Source: Simiduia agarivorans SA1 = DSM 21679 (GTDB lineage: Bacteria; Pseudomonadota; Gammaproteobacteria; Pseudomonadales; Cellvibrionaceae). Taken from it: a stretch of DNA of 64,000 nt. The translations under genes and the position numbers were made by a program. Below the pieces are notes generated by a model that searched no databases, was not told the DNA's origin, and saw only the letters and a list, made by a program, of their open reading frames with translations. Positions 17,578 to 25,239 of the stretch are shown piece by piece. The stretch spans positions 1 to 64,000 of the forward strand of contig NC_018868.3 of assembly GCF_000305785.2 (NCBI RefSeq). Reading direction: 5' to 3'. Each line of letters opens with the position of its first letter. The stretch's first letter is position 1.

Positions 17578-19068
17578 ATGACCATCCGCACGCGCATTGC
17601 CCCGTCGCCCACTGGTGACCCCCATGTGGGCACGGCCTACATCGCCTTGTTCAACTACTGTTTCGCCAAGAGTCAGGGCGGCCAGTTCCTGTTGCGTATT
17701 GAAGACACGGATCAGGTGCGCAGTACCCGGGAATCCGAGCAGGCCATCCTCGACAGCCTGCGCTGGCTGGGGCTGGATTGGGACGAGGGTCCGGACGTGG
17801 GCGGGCCGCACGGGCCCTACCGGCAGTCTGATCGCAGCGAAATCTACCAGACGTACTGCGACGAGCTGCTTGCCAAAGGGCATGCGTTCAAATGCTACCG
17901 CACACCCGAAGAACTGGATGCCCTGCGCGACGCGCGCCGGGAGCAGGGCGGCTTTGCCGCACTCAAACCCTCAGAGTTGGCGTTGCCGGCAGATGAGGTG
18001 GCCAAACGTGAAGCCGCAGGCATGCCCTATGTGATCCGCATGGTGGTGCCCGAGGGCGAAGGCCCTTGCCCCATCGAGGATATGCTGCGTGGCACCATCG
18101 AGCTGGATTGGGGCCAGGTTGACGCCCAGGTGCTGCTCAAGTCCGACGGTTTGCCCACCTATCATCTGGCAAACGTGGTGGATGATCACCTGATGGGTAT
18201 CACCCATGTGTTGCGCGGTGAGGAGTGGATTAACTCGGCACCCAAACATAAGTTGCTGTACGAGTATTTCGGGTGGGACATGCCGGTGCTGTGTCACCTG
18301 CCGCTGCTGCGCAACCCCGATAAATCCAAGCTCAGCAAGCGCAAAAACCCCACGTCTATCCTCTACTACAAGGATATGGGCTATTTGCCCGAAGGCCTGC
18401 TGAATTATCTGGGCCGTATGGGCTGGTCGATGCCAGATGAAAGCGAAAAGTTCACCCTTGAGCAGATGATCGCCAACTTCGACATCATGCGGGTATCTTT
18501 GGGTGGCCCCATCTTCGACGTGGAAAAACTCGATTGGCTCAATGGCCTGTGGATCCGGGAGAACCTGTCTGAGGAGCAGCTGGCCGAGCGCCTGCACCAC
18601 TGGGCCTTCAATAAAGAGCGCCTGATGCAGCTGTTGCCCTTCGCGCAGACCCGCATGAACAAACTGTCTGACTTTGCCCCGTTGATGGCGTTCATGGCCG
18701 CCGGCCAATTGCCCATCTCCCAGGCCAGCTTTGCCGACCTGAAAATGGAGGAGGACCAGCTTAAAGCCGTATTGCAGTTTGCTCTCTGGCGCCTGGAAGC
18801 CCTGCGGACCTGGGAGCGGGATGCCATTTTCAATGAGCTGAAGACCCTGGCCGGCCAGATGGACATCAAGGTAAAAGATTTCCTGGCCCCGCTGTTCATT
18901 GCCATAGCCGGTACCACGGCTTCATTCTCGGTCATGGACTCCATGACCCTGCTGGGCCCGGACATGTCCCGTGCCCGCATCCGCCACGCGCTCAACAGCG
19001 TGTTTGGTGAAATCGGTAAAAAGCAGGCCAAAAAGCTGGAAAAAGCCTACGAATTGCTCGGAAACTGA
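17578..19068 (+). CDS. gltX: Glutamyl-tRNA synthetase
   Basis: 496 residues, class I synthetase. The ATP-binding HIGH-type motif lies in [14 protein letters not shown] near the N-terminus; the KMSKS-type loop is [10 protein letters not shown] (near residue 250). The Rossmann core, connective peptide and helical anticodon-binding domain are all complete. The ATG at 17578 is used because the protein family begins just before [12 protein letters not shown]; the in-frame upstream reading is not conserved. It charges tRNA-Glu and also feeds tetrapyrrole synthesis. tRNA-Ala follows, as in Pseudomonas. Confidence 0.98.
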   Translation: MTIRTRIAPSPTGDPHVGTAYIALFNYCFAKSQGGQFLLRIEDTDQVRSTRESEQAILDSLRWLGLDWDEGPDVGGPHGPYRQSDRSEIYQTYCDELLAKGHAFKCYRTPEELDALRDARREQGGFAALKPSELALPADEVAKREAAGMPYVIRMVVPEGEGPCPIEDMLRGTIELDWGQVDAQVLLKSDGLPTYHLANVVDDHLMGITHVLRGEEWINSAPKHKLLYEYFGWDMPVLCHLPLLRNPDKSKLSKRKNPTSILYYKDMGYLPEGLLNYLGRMGWSMPDESEKFTLEQMIANFDIMRVSLGGPIFDVEKLDWLNGLWIRENLSEEQLAERLHHWAFNKERLMQLLPFAQTRMNKLSDFAPLMAFMAAGQLPISQASFADLKMEEDQLKAVLQFALWRLEALRTWERDAIFNELKTLAGQMDIKVKDFLAPLFIAIAGTTASFSVMDSMTLLGPDMSRARIRHALNSVFGEIGKKQAKKLEKAYELLGN

Positions 19069-19074
19069 CCACCC

Positions 19075-19097
19075 AGCGGCCCCCCAGTGGGGCCGCT
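19075..19097 (+). terminator. Possible weak terminator after gltX
   Basis: A 9-bp stem (AGCGGCCCC / GGGGCCGCT) with a five-base loop just after the gltX stop, lacking a T tract. Could act with Rho or as a processing site. Confidence 0.35.
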
Positions 19098-19129
19098 GCA
19101 GGTTACATAAGTTTTTGATTTATAAAAGC

Positions 19130-19157
19130 TTGACACTCCCCAGACCGGTGATAGAAT
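19130..19157 (+). promoter_or_regulatory. Strong promoter of tRNA-Ala
   Basis: Consensus -35 TTGACA (19130-19135), 16-bp spacer, -10 TAGAAT (19152-19157), then a GC-rich discriminator GCGCACC typical of stringently controlled stable-RNA promoters. Confidence 0.85.
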
Positions 19158-19209
19158 GCGCACCACTTCTGAGGCAGACACCCAAGCACACTGCCCAGAC
19201 CCAAGTTTT

Positions 19210-19285
19210 GGGGCTATAGCTCAGCTGGGAGAGCGCAACACTGGCAGTGTTGAGGTCAGCGGTTCGATCCCGCTTAGCTCCACCA
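19210..19285 (+). tRNA. tRNA-Ala(GGC)
   Basis: 76 bases with encoded CCA. Acceptor GGGGCTA pairs with TAGCTCC; D arm GCTCAGCTGGGAGAGC; anticodon stem CAACA/TGTTG with loop CTGGCAG (anticodon GGC); T arm AGCGGTTCGATCCCGCT. All stems pair. It decodes GCC/GCU. Confidence 0.97.
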
Positions 19286-19326
19286 AATAAAAAACGGTTT
19301 TTTATTTGGTGGAACTAAGCGGGATG
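19267..19326 (+). repeat. Inverted partial copy of the tRNA-Ala 3' end forming a long hairpin
   Basis: The last 19 bases of the tRNA plus AATAAAAAAC are followed at once by their reverse complement (GTTTTTTATTTGGTGGA-A-CTAAGCGGGAT), with one mismatch in the tRNA portion. The A/T core can act as a terminator, but copying of the T-arm and CCA end in inverted orientation goes beyond a normal terminator. Confidence 0.85.
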
Positions 19327-19560
19327 GAGTTAAGCCCCCGGTTGATGTGCATGGATGCACTAATGCCGCGAGGGCAACGGCGACCTTCAGCCGTTGGGCC
19401 GTAGGTCCGAGCACAGGGATGTGCGGGTCATTTGAACGTAGCGGCGCAAAGCGACCGAAGGGGTGAGACCGGAGGCCGACAAAAGGCCGGGAGCCTTTTG
19501 ATCCGCACTGGCGCCCGAAGGGCAGGGCACAGGGATGTGCCCTGGATAATCATTCCGCGC
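19327..19560 (+). repeat. Hairpin-rich repeat element (B) downstream of tRNA-Ala
   Basis: Noncoding stretch with several internal repeats. GCACAGGGATGTGC occurs twice (about 19413 and 19529), and GTAGCGGCGCAAAGCGACCGAAGGGGTGAG shares its ends with element A after tRNA-Ser. Several short hairpins are visible (for example GGCACAGGGATGTGCC). No gene is supported between the tRNA and 19671; the rest up to 19670 shows nothing further. Confidence 0.6.
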
Positions 19561-19670
19561 TACCGTCTTCACCTAAGAATTAATTCTTTCGTGAACTGGC
19601 CGGACTCCGACTTCTGAGATTAAAGTCCACATTAAGTCCAAATCAGTAAATTCATAACGGCAATCATCTG

Positions 19671-19937
19671 CTACTGAGGAATCTCCTGTTCCCAGGCTGA
19701 ATCAAAGCCGTTGTTTCCGCAATGAATGTGAAGCGCCGAATAGGTTTGCTCAAGCAGGTACTCAACGTCTTGATCCAAGGTCGCGTCTACAATGGCCCAA
19801 TAAAGCCGCGCAAGATGGGTGGCATCGTCGGGCGATTGAACGCCAGTTTCCAGCAGTTGCAGTGCGCGTGTATCACCGAGATTTTGGGCTTGCTCTGCAA
19901 CAAATTGTCGCGCCCGCTCATTTCGAAATTCGATCAT
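19671..19937 (-). CDS. Small acidic protein, candidate antitoxin/immunity partner
   Basis: 88 residues, no signal peptide, predicted mostly helical and acidic by eye (MIEFRNERARQFVAEQA..., LARLYWAIVDATLDQDVEY). Its ATG overlaps the stop of the 158-residue gene by four bases (ATGA), so the two are translationally coupled. I do not recognise the family with confidence. Size, acidity and coupling are compatible with an antitoxin or immunity protein of the Tsi2 kind, which is a hypothesis only. The pair lies between repeat elements B and C and looks less GC-rich than neighbouring housekeeping genes. Confidence 0.6.
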   Translation of the reverse strand: MIEFRNERARQFVAEQAQNLGDTRALQLLETGVQSPDDATHLARLYWAIVDATLDQDVEYLLEQTYSALHIHCGNNGFDSAWEQEIPQ

Positions 19938-20410
19938 AAGGCCTCCTGAGCGTCCTTGATGACGGCCATTCTATCTGCAATCCATTCAAGTTTTGAGCGA
20001 AGTTCTGCTACGTGCATCTTTTGGGTCACGGCCAGCAAATAATGTTGTTTCTTTCTGTCCGTAGGATCTGGAACGAATTTAAGTCCTTCGGGAATGTCCG
20101 CAACCTCAAGAATCCAATATACAGATACTGGTTTGCCGGGGTTTCGCTTGGCTTTCATCCGCTGAATACCTTTGAGGTGCTGCCAGTGGGCTGAAAAGGA
20201 AAGGCCGTGCGCTATAGAGGGTTGCACCCAGTTACCGCAACTGGAAAAAATGTAGTCATCGCGTTGTATGCCATTTAACACCTCGCGATGGGTGCTGCCT
20301 GGGTTTAAATGAAGGGTAGGGTGCTCTCCGTCGACGATGGGTCGTGCGAACCATTGGCTGAGTCGTTTTAATGCGTCTCTTAAGTCCTCAAGTGATTTAA
20401 ACTGCTCCAT
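19934..20410 (-). CDS. Unknown protein, possible Tse2-like ADP-ribosyltransferase toxin
   Basis: 158 residues, no signal peptide or membrane segment. A good Shine-Dalgarno (AGGAGG) precedes the ATG at 20410. The C-terminal half has the order GLSFSAH ... ADIPEGLKFVPDP ... QHYLLAVTQKM ... L, which resembles my recollection of the Tse2-type ADP-ribosyltransferase fold (GLS, then IPxGLxxxxD, then HYxI/L and a following M). This is pattern memory, not an alignment. It is first in a two-gene overlapping unit with a small acidic partner, fitting a toxin-antitoxin or effector-immunity pair. Equally it may be a conserved hypothetical of other function. Confidence 0.55.
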   Translation of the reverse strand: MEQFKSLEDLRDALKRLSQWFARPIVDGEHPTLHLNPGSTHREVLNGIQRDDYIFSSCGNWVQPSIAHGLSFSAHWQHLKGIQRMKAKRNPGKPVSVYWILEVADIPEGLKFVPDPTDRKKQHYLLAVTQKMHVAELRSKLEWIADRMAVIKDAQEAL

Positions 20411-20539
20411 CCATAAGCCTCCTGTTTTGAGGAGGGTATGCTAGAAGCAGCTACAGTTAAACTAAAGCAAAATCAGGGGTACATACGTGCCACAATTCAT
20501 CCTGTGAGTGCTATAACGCTAGCTTTGCAGTCGGGCGCC

Positions 20540-20650
20540 AAGTGGGTGTTGCGCAAGGTGCTGTTTAGATTCGCGTGGCCGAAGGCCCGAGCACAGGGAA
20601 GTGTGAGTCCATCCCGCGTCCCGATCCAGAAGCAAACCTTTACCCTGGCC
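20540..20650 (+). repeat. Repeat element (C) related to element B
   Basis: GGCCGAAGGCCCGAGCACAGGGAAGTGTGAGTCC here parallels GGCCGTAGGTCCGAGCACAGGGATGTGCGGGTC in element B. Followed by ATCCCGCG. A short open frame through it (20438-20653) has a reasonable ribosome site but consists largely of this repeat, so I do not call it a gene. The 250 bases between 20411 and 20663 hold nothing else. Confidence 0.55.
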
Positions 20651-20663
20651 TGATAACGCGGAG

Positions 20664-20981
20664 TTAATCAACTGTCTGCCGAGCCTCTCTCGCACATTCA
20701 TTCGCGCAGCATTCGTCCTGTAAAAAATCAATGAGTTCATCCAAAGCCGGATACTGTGGTACGCAATACAGGGTCCGGCCTTCGCGCCGTTGAACCACTA
20801 ATCCCACTGTTACCAAGCGGGTCAGGTGGTGTGACAGGGTTGAGCCGGGCACGTTGAGGGCAGTTTGTATGTCGCCAACCGGTAGGCCTTGATGACCGCC
20901 CTTGACCAGCAGGCGGAATATTTCCAATCGGGTGGCGTGGCCAAGTTCTGCCAATCGTTTGGCGGCGAGTTCGAGTTGCAT
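20664..20981 (-). CDS. ArsR-family metal(loid)-responsive repressor
   Basis: 105 residues with the ArsR winged-helix pattern: LGHATRLEIFRLLVKGG, then ALNVPGSTLSHHLTRLVTVGLVVQRREGRTLYC. A cysteine cluster near the C-terminus (DECCANEC) could bind arsenite or another thiophilic metal, differing from the classic ELCVCDL site. Divergently transcribed from an ArsP-type permease with two palindromic operators between them, so it very likely represses that permease and itself. Confidence 0.9.
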   Translation of the reverse strand: MQLELAAKRLAELGHATRLEIFRLLVKGGHQGLPVGDIQTALNVPGSTLSHHLTRLVTVGLVVQRREGRTLYCVPQYPALDELIDFLQDECCANECAREARQTVD

Positions 20982-21011
20982 GGACGTTTCCTGCGGGTAG
21001 GCGCTTATTTA

Positions 21012-21035
21012 ATATTTCCATATTACTAGAAATTT
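21012..21035. promoter_or_regulatory. ArsR operator copy 1 (near-palindrome)
   Basis: ATATTTCCA-TATTAC-TAGAAATTT, matching the second site in 19 of 24 positions. It lies 31 bases before the regulator start, suitable for autorepression. Confidence 0.75.
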
Positions 21036-21063
21036 ATTGACGGCGGGGCGTTTTCTGCTCATC

Positions 21064-21087
21064 ATATTTCCATAATACTGGAAATAT
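21064..21087. promoter_or_regulatory. ArsR operator copy 2 (perfect palindrome)
   Basis: ATATTTCCA-TAATAC-TGGAAATAT, a perfect 9-bp inverted repeat with a six-base centre, 13 bases upstream of the permease ATG. Confidence 0.8.
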
Positions 21088-21099
21088 AGATTTTATTTT

Positions 21100-22107
21100 A
21101 TGAACCCTGAACTTTTGGCAATGCTGTCTGAAGCCGCAACCCTGTTTGTATGGCTAGGTCTTGAGCTCACACTGCTGTTTTTAGTGATCAGTTTTTTGGT
21201 GGGCGTGCTTCAGGAGTGGATTCCTGCCAAGCGGGTGCAAGCCACACTGGGGGCTAGTGGCGGGCGTGGCTATTTTTGGGCTGCGATGCTTGGTGGGCTG
21301 ACCCCGTTTTGCAGTTGTTCGACCATCCCGATGTTGGCTGGCCTGTTGAAGGCGCGCGCCAGTTTCGGGCCGGTCATCACGTTCTTGCTCACCTCGCCGC
21401 TGCTCAACCCGATTGTTCTGGGGCTGTTTCTGGTAACGTTTGGCCTTGAGGTGACGCTTTTCTATGCGACCTTTGCGTTAAGTGTTGCCATCGCCATGGG
21501 TTACCTTTTGGCTTCACTTGGGTTTGATCGGTATATCCGCCCCGGGGTATTTGGGCGCTCACCTTCCTGTGCTGAACCCGCAGTCGTCAATGGAAACGCA
21601 GACTCAACGGGTTGCTGTAGCCAGGTTCAGCCGTCGGGTGTAAGCATCGATGCAGGCGGTTGTTGTGTTGTTGCGCCCGTTGTGGTGGCGCCACTGGCGG
21701 GCCGTTGGTTGCGTATCTGGCAGGAATCGTGGAGCCAGTTTACCCGCCTGATGCCCTACCTGTTTGTGGGCGTTGCATTGGGCGCGTTCACCTACGGTTT
21801 TCTGCCAACGGAGCTGATTGCCCGCTATGCCGGGGCAGATAATCCGCTCGCGATACCCGTCGCCGCTGTAGTGGGCGTGCCTTTGTATATCCGGGCGGCT
21901 ACTGTGATTCCACTGTCTGCCGCGCTGGTGGCAAAAGGTATGAGCATGGGAGCGGTGATGGCATTGATCATCGGGAGTGCTGGCGCGAGTCTTACCGAGG
22001 TGGTATTGCTCAGGTCTTTATTCCGTTGGCAAATGATCGCAGTCTTTGTCGCGGTGATTTTCGGCATGGCCGTAGTGGCGGGCTATGGCTATCAACTGGT
22101 TTTTTAA
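21100..22107 (+). CDS. ArsP/DUF318-type permease (metalloid or metal efflux)
   Basis: 335 residues with about eight to ten membrane segments. It contains the family hallmark GLTPFCSCSTIPMLAGLL and the second-half counterpart VGVPLYIRAATVIPLSAALV. A central cytoplasmic loop is cysteine-rich (GCCSQ ... GGCCVV), consistent with thiol-reactive metal(loid) handling. ArsP exports trivalent organoarsenicals; other DUF318 permeases have different or unknown cargo. The divergent ArsR and the double operator support metal-inducible expression. Specificity is not determined. Confidence 0.85.
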   Translation: MNPELLAMLSEAATLFVWLGLELTLLFLVISFLVGVLQEWIPAKRVQATLGASGGRGYFWAAMLGGLTPFCSCSTIPMLAGLLKARASFGPVITFLLTSPLLNPIVLGLFLVTFGLEVTLFYATFALSVAIAMGYLLASLGFDRYIRPGVFGRSPSCAEPAVVNGNADSTGCCSQVQPSGVSIDAGGCCVVAPVVVAPLAGRWLRIWQESWSQFTRLMPYLFVGVALGAFTYGFLPTELIARYAGADNPLAIPVAAVVGVPLYIRAATVIPLSAALVAKGMSMGAVMALIIGSAGASLTEVVLLRSLFRWQMIAVFVAVIFGMAVVAGYGYQLVF

Positions 22108-22140
22108 GCACGAAATACCAAAGGACCGTTAACCGTTTTT

Positions 22141-22413
22141 ACTAGGGCCTGTTCACACTATTTTGGTTGCCGCTGTTGCGGCTAAAAAAGCGCCAATTTA
22201 GGCGCGAGGAGTGCAGTTTGGTTACTCCAAATTAGCGACGAGCAACGACGAGTGGCGTTTTTTTAGCCGCAACCCGAAGGGCTGGACCCATTTTTGCGCC
22301 CAGCATCGTTGTTGGTCGCTTATGTAGCTCGCTACACGGCGCTCCCGCCGTCTTGCTGGACACAAAAATGGGTTCCAGCAGCGACAATCAAAATAGTGTG
22401 AACAGGCCCTAGT
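22141..22413. mobile_element. MITE-like non-autonomous element with about 36-bp terminal inverted repeats
   Basis: The ends ACTAGGGCCTGTTCACACTATTTTG and their complement (CAAAATAGTGTGAACAGGCCCTAGT) are perfect for 25 bases, and the match continues with three mismatches through CGCTG. Total length is 273 bp and no open frame of size lies inside. No clear target duplication is seen outside the ends. The right end supplies the stop codon of the minus-strand gene at 22409. This accounts for the whole gap between the permease and that gene. Confidence 0.8.
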
Positions 22414-22735
22414 TCACCTCGCAACCGGACTCAACCACCCTGCCAGATTCAACAACACTGGTTATAACGTGGATGTCGTCCGGATGAAGGTGGTAAAAAC
22501 GGGCCAGAGCCCGTGCAAGGCCGAGTTGTATTGCAGAGACCTGAGTATCTGACCAAACGGAGGGCAGCCAGAGATTGGCCATAACTTTGTAAGTTTTGCC
22601 CCATTGTTGGTTTCGTGTAATCAGGTTGACGGTAATGTGTTCCGGATCAATACCCGCCTCCCGCGCCCACAGTTCCACAAGGTTTTCGTTTGAAGGCTGA
22701 CAATCGGGTGATATCACGCAGTTAACGATGGGCAT
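22409..22735 (-). CDS. Tautomerase-like protein, C-terminus altered by element insertion
   Basis: 108 residues starting MPIVNCVIS; the proline directly after the initiator methionine and the two-layer pattern (LARALARFYHLHPDDIHVI) suggest the 4-oxalocrotonate tautomerase superfamily, where Pro1 is the catalytic base. Family assignment is tentative. The stop codon (TAG) and part of the last codon come from the MITE-like element, so the original C-terminus was probably cut or replaced. No clear Shine-Dalgarno precedes the ATG; an upstream in-frame ATG at 22792 would add residues encoded by a tandem repeat and is less likely. Confidence 0.5.
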   Translation of the reverse strand: MPIVNCVISPDCQPSNENLVELWAREAGIDPEHITVNLITRNQQWGKTYKVMANLWLPSVWSDTQVSAIQLGLARALARFYHLHPDDIHVITSVVESGRVVESGCEVN

Positions 22736-22741
22736 AGTTTT

Positions 22742-22805
22742 AATCCAAAAAAAATTCCAATCCAAAAAAGCTCCAATCCAACATAATTCCAATCCAAAAA
22801 ATGCC
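22742..22805 (-). repeat. Three tandem 16-17-bp repeats upstream of the tautomerase-like gene
   Basis: On the minus strand the units are GGATTGGAATTATGTT, GGATTGGAGCTTTTTT and GGATTGGAATTTTTTTT, then a partial GGATT. They occupy the spot where the promoter or ribosome site should be. Confidence 0.75.
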
Positions 22806-22860
22806 TGATCAAACCCTGCACAGGGCAGGGCGCTGAGCGATTGCCGTTTTTCTTGGACTG

Positions 22861-24243
22861 CTAGACCAATGCCAGCACTGTACGCAATTGTCGCGCTGCA
22901 TCCGTTTCTTTTCCATCATTGTCCACTAACGGAAAGCCCGCGTTGATACGAAAGCAATCCCGATAAAACCCGCGGCTGCTGAACAGCTCGCCTGGCCGCA
23001 GGTCTATGTGCTGCGCATACGCACGTTCTGCCAGCAATTGGCTATCCAATCCCGGCACTTGCACCCAGAGTACGCAGCCGCCAGTGGGATCGCTGATGCG
23101 GGCCTGGGGCAGGTGCTGGCTGATCACCTGCCGGTATTGACGAAGCTGGCTGGCGAGTGTGGGTTTCAGGCGATTGAGATGACGCGAGTAGTCGCCGGTG
23201 TTGATCAGGTCAGCTAAGGCCAACTGGGCGTGCAGGTTCACGCCGTAGTGCTGATGGCTTTGCCGTTCGCGCCATTGCGGAGCAAAGCGGCCGGGCCAGC
23301 ACCAGCCCAACCGGAGGCTGGCGCCCAGGCTTTTGGACACGCTACCGCACCAGAGTATCCAGCCGTCGCGGTCGAAGTGTTTGGCGGGAATGGCGGCGTC
23401 TGGCCGGGTGTCCAGCTCCAGGTAAATATCGTCTTCGATCATGGGAATCTGGTAGCGCGCGGCCATGGTAGCTAATTGCTGCTTCTGGTTAACCGACAGA
23501 CAGATCCCCTGCGGATTCAGGTGGCTGCTGGAGAGCAGGCAGGCCTGCACGTCTCCGGCGGCCAGGTGCTGTTCAAGTTGTATCAGGTCCACGCCTTCCC
23601 GGGTGCCGGGAATTTCCAGCACCTGCCGATCCAGGCTCGCGAGCAGTTCCAGCAGGCCATTAAAACAGGGCGAGCTGATGGCCACGGTATCGCCAGGTCG
23701 GGTACAGACTTCCAGTGCCTGGCGTACGGCATCCAGACAACCATGGGTGATGTGCAGGTCATCGGCCTCGGGGTAGAGCTGGTAGTGTCGCAGGTGTTGG
23801 GCCAGGGCCTCCCGCAATGCGGCGGCGCCCGCGCGCGGCGGGTAGTCATGCAAGCCGTTACCCAATCGTTGGAGGGCGCGCTTCATGGCGCGCTGCAAAG
23901 CCTGTGTGGGCAACAGTTCTGGTGCCAGTCTCGAAATCCCCAAAGGCCCCAAGGGCAGGCCCGGGATTTCCACCGCCCGGTTGGCTTTTACTGCCACGGC
24001 AGTAAAGGGCAGGGGGGCGGGCGGATTGCTGGTCTGAGGCGCGCCTTTCACATAGAAGCCGGATTGCGGTACCGCCTGAATCCATCCGCCGGCTTCCAGC
24101 CATTGGTAGCAGTTCACCGCCGTGGTCATGCTCACCTGGTGCTGTTGGGCGAGGCTGCGCAGGGCTGGCAGTTTGTCGCCGGCTGTGAGCTGACCCTGCT
24201 GAATCTGGCGTTGAAGATTGTTGGCGAGCCGTTTGTATTGCAT
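22861..24243 (-). CDS. MocR-type regulator (GntR HTH fused to aminotransferase domain)
   Basis: 460 residues. N-terminal GntR winged helix (residues 1-70: GDKLPALRSLAQQHQVSMTT), then a fold-type I PLP-dependent domain with SVSKSLGASLRLGW holding the PLP lysine. MocR proteins sense PLP or amino-acid-derived ligands and usually regulate the divergently transcribed neighbour, here the EamA transporter 109 bases away. ATG is preceded by AAGGAGAAGG. The effector is unknown. Confidence 0.92.
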   Translation of the reverse strand: MQYKRLANNLQRQIQQGQLTAGDKLPALRSLAQQHQVSMTTAVNCYQWLEAGGWIQAVPQSGFYVKGAPQTSNPPAPLPFTAVAVKANRAVEIPGLPLGPLGISRLAPELLPTQALQRAMKRALQRLGNGLHDYPPRAGAAALREALAQHLRHYQLYPEADDLHITHGCLDAVRQALEVCTRPGDTVAISSPCFNGLLELLASLDRQVLEIPGTREGVDLIQLEQHLAAGDVQACLLSSSHLNPQGICLSVNQKQQLATMAARYQIPMIEDDIYLELDTRPDAAIPAKHFDRDGWILWCGSVSKSLGASLRLGWCWPGRFAPQWRERQSHQHYGVNLHAQLALADLINTGDYSRHLNRLKPTLASQLRQYRQVISQHLPQARISDPTGGCVLWVQVPGLDSQLLAERAYAQHIDLRPGELFSSRGFYRDCFRINAGFPLVDNDGKETDAARQLRTVLALV

Positions 24244-24351
24244 AGCCTTCTCCTTCGAAGCGCATTAATTGTACTCTAAAAATATTCAATATTTGAATCT
24301 GTATCTTTTTTGCCGTCAGGTCACAATCACCTCACCTATCTGGAGGTGTGT

Positions 24352-25233
24352 ATGTCGAATCGGGACTTATTGATTGTTGTGGCGTTAATGGCGCTGTGGG
24401 GGCTTAACTTTTCTGCCATCCAATTGGGGGTGGACCAGATTAATCCGTTGCTGCTGACGGCGGCGCGGTTTTTCTGTGCCGTTATTCCCGCCATTCTGTT
24501 TGTGCCGCGCCCCGCGGTGGCCTGGCGTTATCTGGTGGCCTATGGCCTGAGTTTCGGTGTGGGCATCTGGGGCATGATGACGCTGGCGATGGATATGGGA
24601 TTATCCCCGGGCATGGCAGGCCTGCTATTGCAGCTCAATATTGTTTCGGGTCTGGCGCTGGGATGGTGGCTGTTCGGAGAGGTGATAACAGCGCAAAAAA
24701 TCGCCGGTGCCGGGCTGGCGCTGGCCGGTTTGCTGCTGACGCTGTTGCTGACCGACGGCTCCGTCAGTTGGGCAGGCCTGGGGCTCGCCATGATTGCCGC
24801 CCAGTGTTGGAGCCTGATGGGGGTAACGGTTAAAAAGGCCAATACCGACAAGGTATTTGCGTTTGGCGTCTGGGGCATGGCATTCGCGCCTTTGCCGCTG
24901 GTGCTGCTGGCCTGGGGCTGGTTTGGCGCCGAGGTGTTTTATCAATTGCCAGACAGGTTTAACGGGCGCGCGCTGTTTTCCATTTTGTTTCAGGCCTGGC
25001 CCACCACCTTATTGGGATATTGGCTGTGGAACAGACTCAACCGTCGTTACCCCATGTCGCTGGTGGCGCCGTTTACCTTGCTGGTGCCACTGTTTGGCTT
25101 TCTGGGCAGCGTGGTGTTTTACGGTGAGCAACTGGGCCCGGTAAAAATTGCGGCCTGCGTGTTGATTCTTACCGGCCTGGCCATCGGGCAGGGTTGGGTG
25201 AAGCTGCCGGTCGGGCGCCGGCAGCCCGTGTAA
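24352..25233 (+). CDS. EamA/DMT-family transporter
   Basis: 293 residues, ten hydrophobic segments in two EamA repeats (first begins VALMALWGLNFSAIQLG). Members such as EamA export O-acetylserine/cysteine pathway metabolites; the substrate here is unknown. GGAGG at 24342 supports the ATG at 24352. Its promoter region is shared with the MocR gene, implying control by it. Ends six bases from the convergent acyl-CoA dehydrogenase gene. Confidence 0.9.
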   Translation: MSNRDLLIVVALMALWGLNFSAIQLGVDQINPLLLTAARFFCAVIPAILFVPRPAVAWRYLVAYGLSFGVGIWGMMTLAMDMGLSPGMAGLLLQLNIVSGLALGWWLFGEVITAQKIAGAGLALAGLLLTLLLTDGSVSWAGLGLAMIAAQCWSLMGVTVKKANTDKVFAFGVWGMAFAPLPLVLLAWGWFGAEVFYQLPDRFNGRALFSILFQAWPTTLLGYWLWNRLNRRYPMSLVAPFTLLVPLFGFLGSVVFYGEQLGPVKIAACVLILTGLAIGQGWVKLPVGRRQPV

Positions 25234-25239
25234 AACCCA

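Noticed and set aside
20438..20653. 71-codon + strand frame with a fair Shine-Dalgarno
   Set aside because: Its second half is translation of repeat element C, and the product has no protein-like features beyond that.
23476..24279. 267-codon + strand frame
   Set aside because: Antisense to the MocR regulator, which has clear HTH and PLP-domain motifs.
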